DNA of 64,000 bases from Bacillota bacterium. Lineage in GTDB: Bacteria; Bacillota; Clostridia; Peptostreptococcales; Anaerovoracaceae. Shown piece by piece: positions 17,603 to 28,310 of the stretch. A program made the translations under genes and the position numbers. A model generated the notes under the pieces. That model was not told the origin of the DNA and ran no database searches. It saw nothing but the letters and a program-made list of their open reading frames with translations. The stretch lies in assembly GCA_017557505.1 (NCBI GenBank), contig JAFYYP010000026.1:113948-177947 (forward strand). The letters are read 5' to 3'. The stretch's first letter is position 1. Every line of letters starts with the position of its first letter.

Positions 17603-19049
17603 CGGCGCAAAAGGACTGAAAAAATACAGAACACGCAGTGTGCGCTTCCGGCTCACTGCGTATTTTATCATATTCGCGCTGGCCCTCATGGGCATGCTGT
17701 GGCTGTTCCAGACGATGTTCCTGGAACAGTATTACGAGCGTGAGATGGAGAAGAAGATCCAGACGGCCGTGAGCTCCCTCAGCCTGCAGTATGCGATCAG
17801 CGAAGACCTGGACCTCGAAGCCTACCTGCAGGAGATCGGCGATATCTCCAGCGCCAACGACATGTACTTCTACATCGAGGCCGAAGACGAATCCTTCAAC
17901 ATCTCCTCGACGGACCAGGGTTCCGCGGGACGTTATTACTACGGCCGCAGCGGCGTGGACCTGGCCAGAGAGCGTTTGATCGCGAACAACGGCGAGCCCG
18001 TGACGTTCAAGATCACCAATCAGACCGGTGAAACTGTCACGCAGGTATACGCGGCGAAGGTGGACAGCGAATTCCGCCCGAACGTGCGCTTCTTCGCGTT
18101 CGCCCCGCTTACCCCGATGGGCCCTGCCGTAGGCATCCTGGCCAAGCAGCTGCTGACCGTGACCGCGATCTCTTTGGTCGTGGCCGGTATCCTGGCGCTG
18201 TACATTTCCAGCCGCATCGCAAGGCCGATCAAAAATATCACCGAGAAGGCATCCGAACTTGCGGAAGGCAATTACGACGTCGAGTTCGAAGGCAGCAGCT
18301 ACCGCGAGATCAACAACCTGGCCGGTACGCTGAACGCGACGGCGGAAGCGCTGTCCAAGACGGAGCAGCTGCAGCGCGACCTGATGGCCAACGTGTCGCA
18401 CGACCTGCGCACGCCCATCACGATGGTCAAATCCTACGCCGAGATGATACGCGACATCTCCGGCGGCAACGAAGAGAAGAGAAACGAGCATCTGGGGGTC
18501 ATCATCGAAGAATCGGACCGCCTGAGTTATCTCGTGAACGATATCCTGACGCTTTCGCGCATCCAGGCGGGCGTCGAGACCATGGACCTGCAGCCCGTGG
18601 ACCTGCAGAAGTGCGCGGAGAGCATCGTGGCGACGTACCGCGTGCTCGAGGAGCAGGAAGGCTTCTCGATCCGCTTAAGCACGCTGCCGCAGACTCTGCT
18701 GGTCAACGCCGACCAGCACCGCATGGAACAGGTGCTGTCCAACCTGCTCTCGAACGCAGTCCGCTACAGCGGAGACGTGAAGGACGTGGAAGTCGCGTTC
18801 CTGCAGGACAAGAAGTGGCTGCGCTGCGAGGTGCGCGACAAGGGCATCGGCATCGCGGAAGAAGACCTCCCGAACATCTGGAACCGCTATGAGCGGGCAA
18901 GCACCAGAGGCGCACGGTCCAAACAGGGGACAGGCCTGGGCCTTTCCATCACGAAAGAGATCCTGGACCGTCACGGCGCGAAGTACGGCGTGGAAAGCAA
19001 AGTGGGCGAAGGCAGCACTTTCTGGTTTGCCCTGCCTTTGATTGACTAA
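17592..19049 (+). CDS. Sensor histidine kinase with HAMP domain
   Basis: A 485-residue membrane kinase partner of the preceding regulator. A membrane segment near residues 18-40 and another near 178-202 flank an extracytoplasmic sensor region; a HAMP domain follows. The H-box ANVSHDLRTP has the phospho-acceptor H270, and the N, G1 and G2 boxes (NLLSNAVRYS, DKGIGIAEED, GTGLGLSI) are intact. The start is read as TTG at 17592, inside the end of the regulator gene, since no ATG occurs before the first membrane segment. The ligand is unknown. Confidence 0.93.
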   Translation: MKTNGAKGLKKYRTRSVRFRLTAYFIIFALALMGMLWLFQTMFLEQYYEREMEKKIQTAVSSLSLQYAISEDLDLEAYLQEIGDISSANDMYFYIEAEDESFNISSTDQGSAGRYYYGRSGVDLARERLIANNGEPVTFKITNQTGETVTQVYAAKVDSEFRPNVRFFAFAPLTPMGPAVGILAKQLLTVTAISLVVAGILALYISSRIARPIKNITEKASELAEGNYDVEFEGSSYREINNLAGTLNATAEALSKTEQLQRDLMANVSHDLRTPITMVKSYAEMIRDISGGNEEKRNEHLGVIIEESDRLSYLVNDILTLSRIQAGVETMDLQPVDLQKCAESIVATYRVLEEQEGFSIRLSTLPQTLLVNADQHRMEQVLSNLLSNAVRYSGDVKDVEVAFLQDKKWLRCEVRDKGIGIAEEDLPNIWNRYERASTRGARSKQGTGLGLSITKEILDRHGAKYGVESKVGEGSTFWFALPLID

Positions 19050-19088
19050 ACATTCTTTCGAATATATAATATGTTTGGAGGAGTGTCG

Positions 19089-19562
19089 ATGTTTTCCGTA
19101 GGAGACAAAGTGGTCTACCCCATGCACGGGGCGGGCACGATACAGAATATCGAGGAAAAAGAGGTTCTGGGAGAGACCAGAGCCTATTATATCCTGCGCA
19201 TTCCTTACGGTAACCTCCAGGTGATGGTTCCCGTCCAGGGCTCTGACGCCGCAGGCCTTCGTCCCATCGTCAGCGACGAGGTGGTCGAGGATGTCTTTGG
19301 CGTTCTTTCTGCTGAGTCCACGCCGATGGACGAGAACTGGAACCGCCGCTACCGTGAGAACATGGACAAGCTCCGCAGCGGCGATCCCGCCAAAGTCGCG
19401 GAGGTCATCCGCAATCTGATGAGAGTGGAGAAGGAAAAACGCCTTTCCACCGGAGAAAAGAAGCTTCTGGCGAACGCGAGACAGATCCTGGCCAGCGAGA
19501 TCGTGCTGGTGCGGGGTATCGCGGAGAAAGAAGCCATGGACATGATCGACAAGGCCGTCTAG
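19089..19562 (+). CDS. CarD family transcriptional regulator
   Basis: A 157-residue CarD/CdnL-like protein. The N-terminal Tudor-like RNA-polymerase interaction domain starts FSVGDKVVYPMHGAGTI and the helical C-terminal DNA-binding part follows. Such proteins bind the RNA polymerase beta subunit and stabilise open promoter complexes. ATG at 19089 is chosen because GGAGGAG lies at 19077-19083; the upstream in-frame ATG at 19071 would overlap that site. Position before a PIN/TRAM gene and ispD is conserved in clostridia. Confidence 0.93.
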   Translation: MFSVGDKVVYPMHGAGTIQNIEEKEVLGETRAYYILRIPYGNLQVMVPVQGSDAAGLRPIVSDEVVEDVFGVLSAESTPMDENWNRRYRENMDKLRSGDPAKVAEVIRNLMRVEKEKRLSTGEKKLLANARQILASEIVLVRGIAEKEAMDMIDKAV

Positions 19563-19629
19563 CCCCCGCGAGACAGCTTGCGTCATTTGATATAGATAAA
19601 AAACTTAACGAAACAAGAAAGGAGACACA

Positions 19630-20742
19630 ATGCTTAACAAAGTGTTCCGCCTCATCGTTTGTCTCAGCGGAGCGCTTGTCGGTTACGGAATCACCTCATT
19701 TACGGCACGGCCCGAGATCTTTGGAGACTCCTGGGGCATCACCACAGGTCAGAAGATCCTCTGGATCGGCACCGGTATCGCATTTTTCGCATTTATATTT
19801 GATTATTTTTTCAGTGTATTCCGTAAACGCGGGGAAAAACTGATGCAGAACGTGGAAGGGAGTCTCACGAAGATCCCTGCCACGGAGATCGCGGTCAGTT
19901 CCATCGGCCTTATCGTCGGTTTCGTCATCGCTTATCTGATCTCGCGGATTACTAATGAGATCCAGATATTAAGAGCGATGAATCTGAACGTCGTCGTCGC
20001 GTTGGCGCTTTACTTATTTTTTGGCACCATCGGCGTCACGGTAGGACGCAGGCTGAGTATGGACCTGGGCAAACCGCTGATCACTTCACTGACCGGCAAA
20101 GAACCGACAGCGAGAAGCAAGACAAAGGCTGCCGGAGCATCGCCGAAGATACTGGATACCAGCGTCATCATCGACGGACGTATTGCAGACATTTTAAAAA
20201 CAGGCTTTATCGAAGGCAATATCATCATTCCCGACTTTGTGCTCGTGGAACTGCGCCACATCGCGGATTCTTCGGATTCCCTGAAGCGCAACCGCGGACG
20301 CAAGGGGCTGGATATCCTGAACCGTATCCAAAGCGACTACGGCATTGAAATCTATGACACCACGTCCGAGAAGTCCCTGGAGGACATTCCGGAGGTGGAC
20401 GTCAAGCTACTGAAACTTGCCCAGAGCATGAAGGGCATGGTCGTCACGAACGACTTCAACCTGAACAAGGTCGCCACCATTACGGGGATCGGCGTGCTCA
20501 ACATCAACGAGCTGGCCAATACCTTAAAACCGGTGGTGCTGCCCGGCGAGGAGATGCAGGTCTTCCTCGTCAAGGAGGGCAAAGAAAACAACCAGGGCGT
20601 GGGATACCTGGACGACGGCACCATGATCGTGGTCGAGGACGGCAAGAAGTTCATCGGCCAGACCGTGAACGTGTCCGTGACCAGCGTGCTGCAGACGTCT
20701 GCAGGGCGCATGATCTTCGTAAAACCCGCGCCGCTCGTTTAA
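19630..20742 (+). CDS. PIN/TRAM domain membrane protein (YacL-like)
   Basis: A 370-residue protein with about four N-terminal membrane segments (residues 8-30, 42-60, 84-104 and 115-135), a PIN nuclease domain starting at D176 in DTSVIIDGRIADIL with further acidic residues at ELRHI and VTNDFNL, and a C-terminal TRAM domain (MIVVEDGKKFIGQTVNV). The family is widespread in Firmicutes; RNase activity is assumed from the PIN fold. It precedes ispDF by 7 bases, as in related genomes. Confidence 0.93.
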   Translation: MLNKVFRLIVCLSGALVGYGITSFTARPEIFGDSWGITTGQKILWIGTGIAFFAFIFDYFFSVFRKRGEKLMQNVEGSLTKIPATEIAVSSIGLIVGFVIAYLISRITNEIQILRAMNLNVVVALALYLFFGTIGVTVGRRLSMDLGKPLITSLTGKEPTARSKTKAAGASPKILDTSVIIDGRIADILKTGFIEGNIIIPDFVLVELRHIADSSDSLKRNRGRKGLDILNRIQSDYGIEIYDTTSEKSLEDIPEVDVKLLKLAQSMKGMVVTNDFNLNKVATITGIGVLNINELANTLKPVVLPGEEMQVFLVKEGKENNQGVGYLDDGTMIVVEDGKKFIGQTVNVSVTSVLQTSAGRMIFVKPAPLV

Positions 20743-20749
20743 TGCGCAC

Positions 20750-21868
20750 ATGGCAGACAAGAATACCGCAGTGATCCTTGCCGCCGCCGGTTCGGGCAGC
20801 CGAATGGGCGGCGGCATTCCAAAGCAATACCGCATGTGCGGGGATGCTCCGGTCCTGGTGAAAGCCGCCAGGGCATTTTGTGCTATTGACGGCATCTCCT
20901 GCATTACGGCTGCCGTCCCTGCGGAAGACCTGGACTATTGCCGCGATCTGCTGGATAGTAACGGTCTGAAGAATGTGACCCTCACGGCAGGTGGCGCGAC
21001 CCGCCAGGAAAGCGTTTTCAAGGCGCTGCAGGCTCTGCCCGAAGGCGTCGATACCGTGCTCGTGCACGACGCGGCAAGGCCCTTCGTTACAGAAGATGTC
21101 ATCCGCCGGGTGATGGATGCGCTGCAAAGCTGCGACGCGGCAATCCCCTGCGTGCATCCGAAAAGCACGATCCGCACGCTGGACAATACGCCGGACCGCA
21201 GCACGCTGTACGAAGTGCAGACGCCGCAGGGATTTACGCGCAGCCTGCTTGAAGAAGCGTTTGCGGCGGCTGAAAGAGACGGATTTGCCGGCACGGACGA
21301 AGCCGGCATCGTCGAGCACTTTGCCGGAAAGCCCGTCCGCATCGTCGAAGGGGACTACGCCAACTACAAGATCACGACGCCGGAGGACCTGCCCGTGAAC
21401 ATTCGAACAGGAAACGGCTACGACGTGCATAAACTCGTGCCCGGAAGAAAACTCATGCTGGGCTGCGTGGAAGTGCCCTTCGAAAAGGGGCTGCTGGGTC
21501 ACAGCGACGCGGACGTGGTGGCGCACGCTGTCGCGGACGCCCTGCTCGGAGCGGCGGCTTTGGGCGACATCGGCCGGCATTTCCCGGACAGCGACCCGGC
21601 GTACGAAGGTATGGCCGGCAGCGAGATCCTCGCAAGGACGGCCGCCATCCTGAAAGGCGCAGGGTTTGCCGTCGTCAACGTCGACGCCACCCTGATCGCG
21701 CAGAGGCCTAAAATAGCGCCGTATGCGCCCCAAATGATCGAAAACACCGCAAAAGCTTTAGGCATTCCGGCTTCCTGCGTTTCCATCAAGGCCACGACCG
21801 AAGAAGGACTCGGCTTTACCGGAGACGGCAGCGCCATGGCCTGTATGGCGAGCGCGTCTGTGAGATAG
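20750..21868 (+). CDS. ispDF: Bifunctional IspD/IspF isoprenoid enzyme
   Basis: A 372-residue fusion of two non-consecutive MEP-pathway enzymes. Residues 1-215 are the cytidylyltransferase IspD (ILAAAGSGSRMGGGIPKQY, VLVHDAARPFV, YEVQTPQGF). From about residue 219 the cyclodiphosphate synthase IspF begins (GNGYDVHKLVPG, LLGHSDADVVAHAVADALLGAA, GDIGRHFPD, EEGLGFTGDG). The reading frame runs unbroken through the junction. The start overlaps a poor ribosome binding site 7 bases after the PIN/TRAM gene, which suggests coupling. Confidence 0.96.
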   Translation: MADKNTAVILAAAGSGSRMGGGIPKQYRMCGDAPVLVKAARAFCAIDGISCITAAVPAEDLDYCRDLLDSNGLKNVTLTAGGATRQESVFKALQALPEGVDTVLVHDAARPFVTEDVIRRVMDALQSCDAAIPCVHPKSTIRTLDNTPDRSTLYEVQTPQGFTRSLLEEAFAAAERDGFAGTDEAGIVEHFAGKPVRIVEGDYANYKITTPEDLPVNIRTGNGYDVHKLVPGRKLMLGCVEVPFEKGLLGHSDADVVAHAVADALLGAAALGDIGRHFPDSDPAYEGMAGSEILARTAAILKGAGFAVVNVDATLIAQRPKIAPYAPQMIENTAKALGIPASCVSIKATTEEGLGFTGDGSAMACMASASVR

Positions 21869-21886
21869 AAAGGAAAACTTACCCTT

Positions 21887-23623
21887 ATGAGAGCATCGAA
21901 AATGTATCTGTACACGCTGCGGGAAGTGCCCGCGGAAGCCGAGATCGCCAGCCACATCCTGCTGCTTCGCGCCGGCTTCATCCGCAAGCAGGTGGCGGGA
22001 GTCTACGCCTACCTGCCGCTCGGCGCCCGCACGCTGCGCAAGATCGAGAACATCGTGCGCGAAGAGATGGACGCCATCGGCGCACAGGAGATCAAGCCCA
22101 GCATCCTCGAACCCGCGGAGCTTTGGGAGGAGTCCGGCCGCTGGACGGCTTACGGACCCGAACTGTGGCGCATCAAGAACCGCGACGGCAGAGAGTTCTG
22201 TCTCGGCCCGACGCACGAGGAAGTCTTCACTGACATCGTGCGCCAGAACGTCACGTCCTACCGCCAGCTCCCGGTACAGCTGTACCAGATCCAGAACAAA
22301 TACAGGGACGAGGCGCGGCCCCGTTTCGGGCTCATCCGTTCCCGCGAGTTCGTCATGAAGGACAACTACAGCTTCGACCGCGACGTCGAAGGCCTGAACG
22401 AATCCTACCAGCTCAACTATGACGCCTACTGCAACGTGTTCGACCGCTGCGGGCTCACGTACCGCCCGGTCGAGGCGGACACCGGCGCCATCGGCGGCAC
22501 GGGATCCCACGAATTCTGCGCGCTGTGCGAAGTCGGCGAGGAGACCATCCTGTACTGCGACAGCTGCGACATGGCTGCGACCGACGAGAAGGCCGATTTC
22601 CGCGACGCGGTGTTCCCCGCCGAAGACGAAAAACCGCTTGAAAAGGTGTTCACGCCCGGCACGAAGACCATCGAGGACGTCTGCAATTTCCTGGGTCTGC
22701 CACAGGACAAGAGCATCAAGGCTCTGCTGTACCAGGTGCAGGTGACGAACGACGATCCGATCCGCTACGTGGCCGCCTTCATCCGCGGCGACAGACAGGT
22801 GAACGAGATCAAGCTCGTCAACGCGTTGGACACCCCTGAATTCGCCCTCACCATGGCTGACGAAGCGGCCATGAGCGCGGCCACAGGCTGCGTGGGCGGT
22901 TTCACCGGACCCATCGGCTTGCACGACTGCACGATCGTCGTCGACAGCGAGCTCGTAAACGCCAAGAACATGTGCGCGGGCGCGTGTGAAGAGGATCACC
23001 ACTACATCAACGTCAATTACGGAAGAGATTACAAGGCCGACATCATCAAGGACATCAAGCTGCTGCAGGAAGGAGATCCTTGTCCTGTGTGCGGCAAGCC
23101 CGTCAAATCCGCCCGCTCCATCGAGGTAGGCCAGGTCTTCAAGCTCTTCGATAAATATTCCAAGGCGCTGGGCCTGACGTACAAAGATGAAAACCAGCAG
23201 GACCAGCTCGTGCAGATGGGCTGCTACGGCATCGGATGTTCGCGCACCATGCAGGCCGTCGTCGAGCAGCATCACGACGACAACGGCATCATCTGGCCCA
23301 TGAGCATCGCGCCTTACCACGTGATCATCGACCTCGTGGGCATCCACGACGAGACACAGGTCGCTCTGGCCGAAGACCTGTACGCAAGGCTTCAGAAAGC
23401 CGGCGTCGAGGTCATCCTGGACGACAGAGACGAGCGTCCCGGCGTCAAGTTCAAGGACGCGGACCTCATCGGCATCCCCATCCGCATCGTGGTCGGCAAG
23501 AAGGCCGCGGACGGCATCGTGGAATACAAGCTCCGCAGAGGAGGAGACGTGCTGGAGCTCAGTGCGGACGAAGCGCTGGCGAAGGCCGTGGAACTCGTAA
23601 ATGCAGAAAGGTACGGAAAATAG
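21887..23623 (+). CDS. proS: Prolyl-tRNA synthetase
   Basis: A 578-residue class II aminoacyl-tRNA synthetase of the bacterial type with the editing insertion domain between motifs 2 and 3 (residues about 225-405). Motif 2 is seen around YRDEARPRFGLIRSREFVMKD, written here only in part, and motif 3 as GCYGIGCSR. The C-terminal anticodon-binding domain follows. AAAGGAAAA precedes the ATG. No T-box leader is present; only 18 bases separate it from ispDF. Confidence 0.97.
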   Translation: MRASKMYLYTLREVPAEAEIASHILLLRAGFIRKQVAGVYAYLPLGARTLRKIENIVREEMDAIGAQEIKPSILEPAELWEESGRWTAYGPELWRIKNRDGREFCLGPTHEEVFTDIVRQNVTSYRQLPVQLYQIQNKYRDEARPRFGLIRSREFVMKDNYSFDRDVEGLNESYQLNYDAYCNVFDRCGLTYRPVEADTGAIGGTGSHEFCALCEVGEETILYCDSCDMAATDEKADFRDAVFPAEDEKPLEKVFTPGTKTIEDVCNFLGLPQDKSIKALLYQVQVTNDDPIRYVAAFIRGDRQVNEIKLVNALDTPEFALTMADEAAMSAATGCVGGFTGPIGLHDCTIVVDSELVNAKNMCAGACEEDHHYINVNYGRDYKADIIKDIKLLQEGDPCPVCGKPVKSARSIEVGQVFKLFDKYSKALGLTYKDENQQDQLVQMGCYGIGCSRTMQAVVEQHHDDNGIIWPMSIAPYHVIIDLVGIHDETQVALAEDLYARLQKAGVEVILDDRDERPGVKFKDADLIGIPIRIVVGKKAADGIVEYKLRRGGDVLELSADEALAKAVELVNAERYGK

Positions 23624-23624
23624 T

Positions 23625-24113
23625 ATGGCGAAAGTAGTAAGAATAGAAATGGAAGACGGCGGCGTCATGAGAGCGGAGCTCTATCCCGAGATCGCGCCCA
23701 TCACCGTCGCGAACTTCGAAAGACTCGTGAAAGACGGCTTCTACGACGGCGTCATCTTCCACCGGGTCATCCCGGGCTTCATGATCCAGGGCGGTGACCC
23801 GACCGGCACCGGCATGGGCGGCCCCGGCTGGAACATCAAGGGCGAATTCGCCGCGAACGGCGTGCCCAACGATCTGAAGCACACCGCGGGCGTCCTGTCC
23901 ATGGCAAGAGCGATGGATCCCAACTCCGGCGGCAGCCAGTTCTTCATCATGGTGGACGACGCGCCCCATCTCGACGGACAGTACGCAGCGTTCGGCTGTC
24001 TGATCGAAGGGCTTGACGTCGCCAGGAAGATCGTATCCGCCCGCCGCGATTTCCGGGACAAGCCCTTCGAAGACCAGCGCATGAAGCGGGTCACGATCGA
24101 GGAGGAAGAATAA
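23625..24113 (+). CDS. Cyclophilin-type peptidyl-prolyl isomerase
   Basis: A 162-residue cytoplasmic cyclophilin with no signal peptide. FHRVIPGFMIQGGDPTGTG holds the catalytic arginine, and SMARAMDPNSGGSQFFI is the typical core. ATG at 23625 follows the proS stop directly; an in-frame ATG at 23601 lies inside proS. It catalyses cis-trans isomerisation of proline peptide bonds. Position next to proS is suggestive but not functionally informative. Confidence 0.95.
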   Translation: MAKVVRIEMEDGGVMRAELYPEIAPITVANFERLVKDGFYDGVIFHRVIPGFMIQGGDPTGTGMGGPGWNIKGEFAANGVPNDLKHTAGVLSMARAMDPNSGGSQFFIMVDDAPHLDGQYAAFGCLIEGLDVARKIVSARRDFRDKPFEDQRMKRVTIEEEE

Positions 24114-24114
24114 T

Positions 24115-25596
<1,482 letters not shown>

Positions 25597-25601
25597 ACAG
25601 A

Positions 25602-25994
25602 ATGGACTATAAGAACTACAACAGCATCGCCCTGGCATTCCTGGGCGATGCTGTTTATGAAAAGTTCATACGCGAGCGCATCGTGCGGCACGGTTCCGTC
25701 GGCGCGGACAGGATGCATAAAGAGGCCGTACACTACGTGAAGGCCGCAGCGCAGGAGCATGTGCTGCGGGCGATGATGGACAGCCTGACCGAGACGGAGG
25801 CCGACGTCGTGCGCCATGCGCGCAACCATAAGATCACGTCGAAACCCAAGAATGCGGACCCGCTCACCTACAAGATGGCCACGGCGTTCGAAGCGCTGCT
25901 CGGCTATCTGTATCTGTCCGGCCAGGAAGAAAGACTGACGGAGATCATGGAACAGGCGGCGGCCATCGTAGAGGAGCAGGAGCATCATGAGTAG
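25602..25994 (+). CDS. mrnC: Mini-ribonuclease III
   Basis: A 130-residue RNase III-like catalytic domain without a double-strand RNA-binding domain; it matures 23S rRNA in Firmicutes. The signature ALAFLGDAVYE carries the catalytic aspartate D16, and KMATAFEALLGYLYLSG has the second acidic cluster. The position after cysS is conserved. The end overlaps the 5-oxoprolinase fusion gene by 8 bases. Confidence 0.95.
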   Translation: MDYKNYNSIALAFLGDAVYEKFIRERIVRHGSVGADRMHKEAVHYVKAAAQEHVLRAMMDSLTETEADVVRHARNHKITSKPKNADPLTYKMATAFEALLGYLYLSGQEERLTEIMEQAAAIVEEQEHHE

Positions 25995-27525
25995 CGGTCT
26001 GCAGTTCTTCCGCGCAGGCGATAGGGCCATTTTAGCCAAGCTGGGCGAGGGAATCTCCGAAGAAGTGAATGACAGGGTGATGGCGCTGTACCGGGCTATC
26101 TTGCGAGCGGATGCGCCGCAGATCGTCGAGGCCGTACCTTCGTATACCTCCGTGCTCGTGCATTACAAGCCGGAACTGGTTTCCTATGAAGAAATGCAGG
26201 AATTGCTGGCATCTCTGGCGGACTTGCCTGCGGACGATGCGGCGGCAAAGCCCCGTATATTCGAAGTGCCCGTCTGTTACGGCCTGCACTTCGGCCCCGA
26301 TCTGTGGGTCATGGAGGAAGAACTCGGCCTTTCGCGGCAGGAGATCATCGACATCCACTCCGGCAGGGATTACCGCGTGTACATGATGGGCTTTCTGCCC
26401 GGTTTCGTGTACCTGGGCGGCATGGATGAGCGCATTGCGTTTCCGCGCCTGAAAAAGCCCCGTCTTGCGATCGATGCGGGCGCCGTGGGCATCGCGGGCG
26501 GTCAGACCGGTATCTACCCAAGCGTTTCGCCGGGCGGCTGGCGCATCATCGGCCGCACGCCCGTTTTGATGTTTGACCCGGAAGCAGATCCTCCGTCGCC
26601 TGTGGGCCCGGGCGATTTCATCCGTTTCGTGCCCATCTCGGTAGATGAATATTATGAGCTCAATGCGAAGAAACCGAAGAGGCTGCAGAAGCCGCAGAAC
26701 GCGACAGAACTTTGTGCGGACGGCTTCCGCCTAAAGGTCCTGATGCCGAGCCCCTTATGCACCGTGCAGGACGGCGGACATTTCGGCATGCAGGCGTTCG
26801 GCATGACCGAAGGAGGCGCCATGGACCGCAGTTCTCTGCATTTGGCGAACCGGCTGCTCGGAAACGGTGAGAACGCAGCAGCTTTGGAAGTGACGCTGGC
26901 AGGCGGCACCTTCGAAGCGAAAGGAGACGGCTATGTTGCTATCACCGGCGCGGAAATGTACCCGAAGCTGAACGGCTGTGCCGTACCTATGAACGAGGCA
27001 GTAGCGGTCAGCTCCGGCGATAAACTGGAACTGGGCCCGGCCGTGCGCGGCGTGCGGACGTACGTCGCCGTGTCGGCTTCTCAGCGCCCCTCAGAAGGCC
27101 CGAAATCGCCCGAAAATGAGGCGTCAGACAGCATTCCCGTCCTCCGGCGCCTCGCGCAGGAAACGGACGAAAACGGGGCCGTCAGGATCCGTTTTCTGTT
27201 CGGCCCGCAAGACAGTATGTTCACAGAAGAAGCGAAGAAGACGTTCACGGAAAGCGTCTATACGATAGGCGCGGCGTCCAACCGTATGGGCTACCGGCTG
27301 GAAGGACCGAAGATCGAGGCGGAAGGCGGCACGGACATCCTGTCCGACGGCATCTGCTTCGGCTCCGTGCAGATCCCCTCGAACGGTCAGCCCATCGTGA
27401 TGATGGCCGACCACCAGACGACGGGCGGCTACGCGAAGATCGCGACCGTGCTCGGCGAAGATCTGCCGCTGCTGGCGCAGCTCGGCCCGGGCAAAAAGAT
27501 ACGCTTCTGCGAAGTGGATAAGTAA
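25987..27525 (+). CDS. pxpBC: 5-oxoprolinase subunits B and C, fused (PxpB-PxpC)
   Basis: A 512-residue fusion. Residues 1-225 match PxpB/KipI (YTSVLVHYKPE, YMMGFLPGFVYLGGMDERI, GGQTGIYPSVSPGGWRIIG). Residues from about 250 match PxpC/KipA (PSPLCTVQDGGHFGMQAFG, EGGAMDRSSLHLANRLLGN, GYAKIATVLGEDLPLLAQL). Together with PxpA next door these form the prokaryotic ATP-dependent 5-oxoprolinase, which opens pyroglutamate to glutamate. Older annotations call such proteins allophanate hydrolase or KipI/KipA; the presence of pxpA favours the 5-oxoprolinase reading. The supply of glutamate fits the fermentation operon upstream. Confidence 0.93.
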   Translation: MSSGLQFFRAGDRAILAKLGEGISEEVNDRVMALYRAILRADAPQIVEAVPSYTSVLVHYKPELVSYEEMQELLASLADLPADDAAAKPRIFEVPVCYGLHFGPDLWVMEEELGLSRQEIIDIHSGRDYRVYMMGFLPGFVYLGGMDERIAFPRLKKPRLAIDAGAVGIAGGQTGIYPSVSPGGWRIIGRTPVLMFDPEADPPSPVGPGDFIRFVPISVDEYYELNAKKPKRLQKPQNATELCADGFRLKVLMPSPLCTVQDGGHFGMQAFGMTEGGAMDRSSLHLANRLLGNGENAAALEVTLAGGTFEAKGDGYVAITGAEMYPKLNGCAVPMNEAVAVSSGDKLELGPAVRGVRTYVAVSASQRPSEGPKSPENEASDSIPVLRRLAQETDENGAVRIRFLFGPQDSMFTEEAKKTFTESVYTIGAASNRMGYRLEGPKIEAEGGTDILSDGICFGSVQIPSNGQPIVMMADHQTTGGYAKIATVLGEDLPLLAQLGPGKKIRFCEVDK

Positions 27526-27536
27526 GGAGAAAAACG

Positions 27537-28280
27537 ATGCGGACCATCGACATCAACAGCGACCTCGGAGAATTTGCAGACGAACTGCACCTGGAAAGCG
27601 ACCGGCAAGTGCTGAACTATGTCACGTCTGCCAACATCGCCTGCGGCTTCCACGCATCGGACCCTCTCACGATGACGAAGTCCGTGCGCATGGCAAAAGA
27701 GGCGGGCGTCGCGATCGGCGCGCATCCGGGGTTTCTCGACCGCGAGAATTTCGGTCGTCTGCCCATGGACATGAGCCCGGAAGAGGTCAAGGCCATCGTA
27801 CTGTATCAGGTTGGCGCGCTGCAGGCGATCTGCCAAGCGGAGGGCGTAAAGCTGCATCACGTCAAGCCCCACGGCGCGCTGTACAACATGGCGGCTAAGG
27901 ACGAAGCGCTGGCGCTCGCCATCGCGGAAGCTGTTGCAAAGGCAGATGAAGACCTGATCCTCTTCGGCCTTTCGGGCAGCCTGATGGAGGTGGCAGCAAA
28001 GACAAAAGGCGTCCCGTTTGCCTCGGAAGTCTTTGCTGACCGTGCTTACGAAGACGACGGCACGCTCGTTTCCCGCAGCAAACCCGGCGCCATGATCGAA
28101 GACGAAAGCCTCGCGATCTCCCGCATGGTGCGCCTGATGAACGAAGGAGTAGTCGAAAGCATAAACGGCAGAGAGATTCCCCTCGCAGCGGATACGATCT
28201 GCGTTCACGGAGACAGCCCGAAAGCGCTCGCGTTCGCGAAAGCCCTGCGCGAAGCTATGGAAAGCCTCGGCGCGATATGA
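27537..28280 (+). CDS. pxpA: 5-oxoprolinase subunit A
   Basis: A 247-residue LamB/YcsF family protein. INSDLGE near the N-terminus, IACGFHASDP, GAHPGFLDRENFGR, VKPHGALYN and the C-terminal CVHGDSP are all family signatures. It is the subunit that binds 5-oxoproline. It lies 11 bases after pxpBC with AAGGAGAAAAA as ribosome binding site, so the three activities are made from one message. Confidence 0.96.
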   Translation: MRTIDINSDLGEFADELHLESDRQVLNYVTSANIACGFHASDPLTMTKSVRMAKEAGVAIGAHPGFLDRENFGRLPMDMSPEEVKAIVLYQVGALQAICQAEGVKLHHVKPHGALYNMAAKDEALALAIAEAVAKADEDLILFGLSGSLMEVAAKTKGVPFASEVFADRAYEDDGTLVSRSKPGAMIEDESLAISRMVRLMNEGVVESINGREIPLAADTICVHGDSPKALAFAKALREAMESLGAI

Positions 28281-28286
28281 TAAAAT
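28278..28286 (+). promoter_or_regulatory. Extended -10 promoter TGATAAAAT before the MFS genes
   Basis: TG-A-TAAAAT begins in the pxpA stop codon and ends 24 bases before the first MFS start. No -35 match is seen. It could give the transporter genes a promoter of their own. Confidence 0.4.
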
Positions 28287-28310
28287 ATTTCAGTTAGAGG
28301 TTTTTCGTTT

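Noticed and set aside
21869-21886. T-box leader before prolyl-tRNA synthetase
   Set aside because: Only 18 bases separate ispDF and proS, with no room for a T-box.
21758-23668. A 636-residue minus-strand frame opposite proS
   Set aside because: It lies entirely over clear ispF, proS and cyclophilin coding sequence and shows no protein family features.
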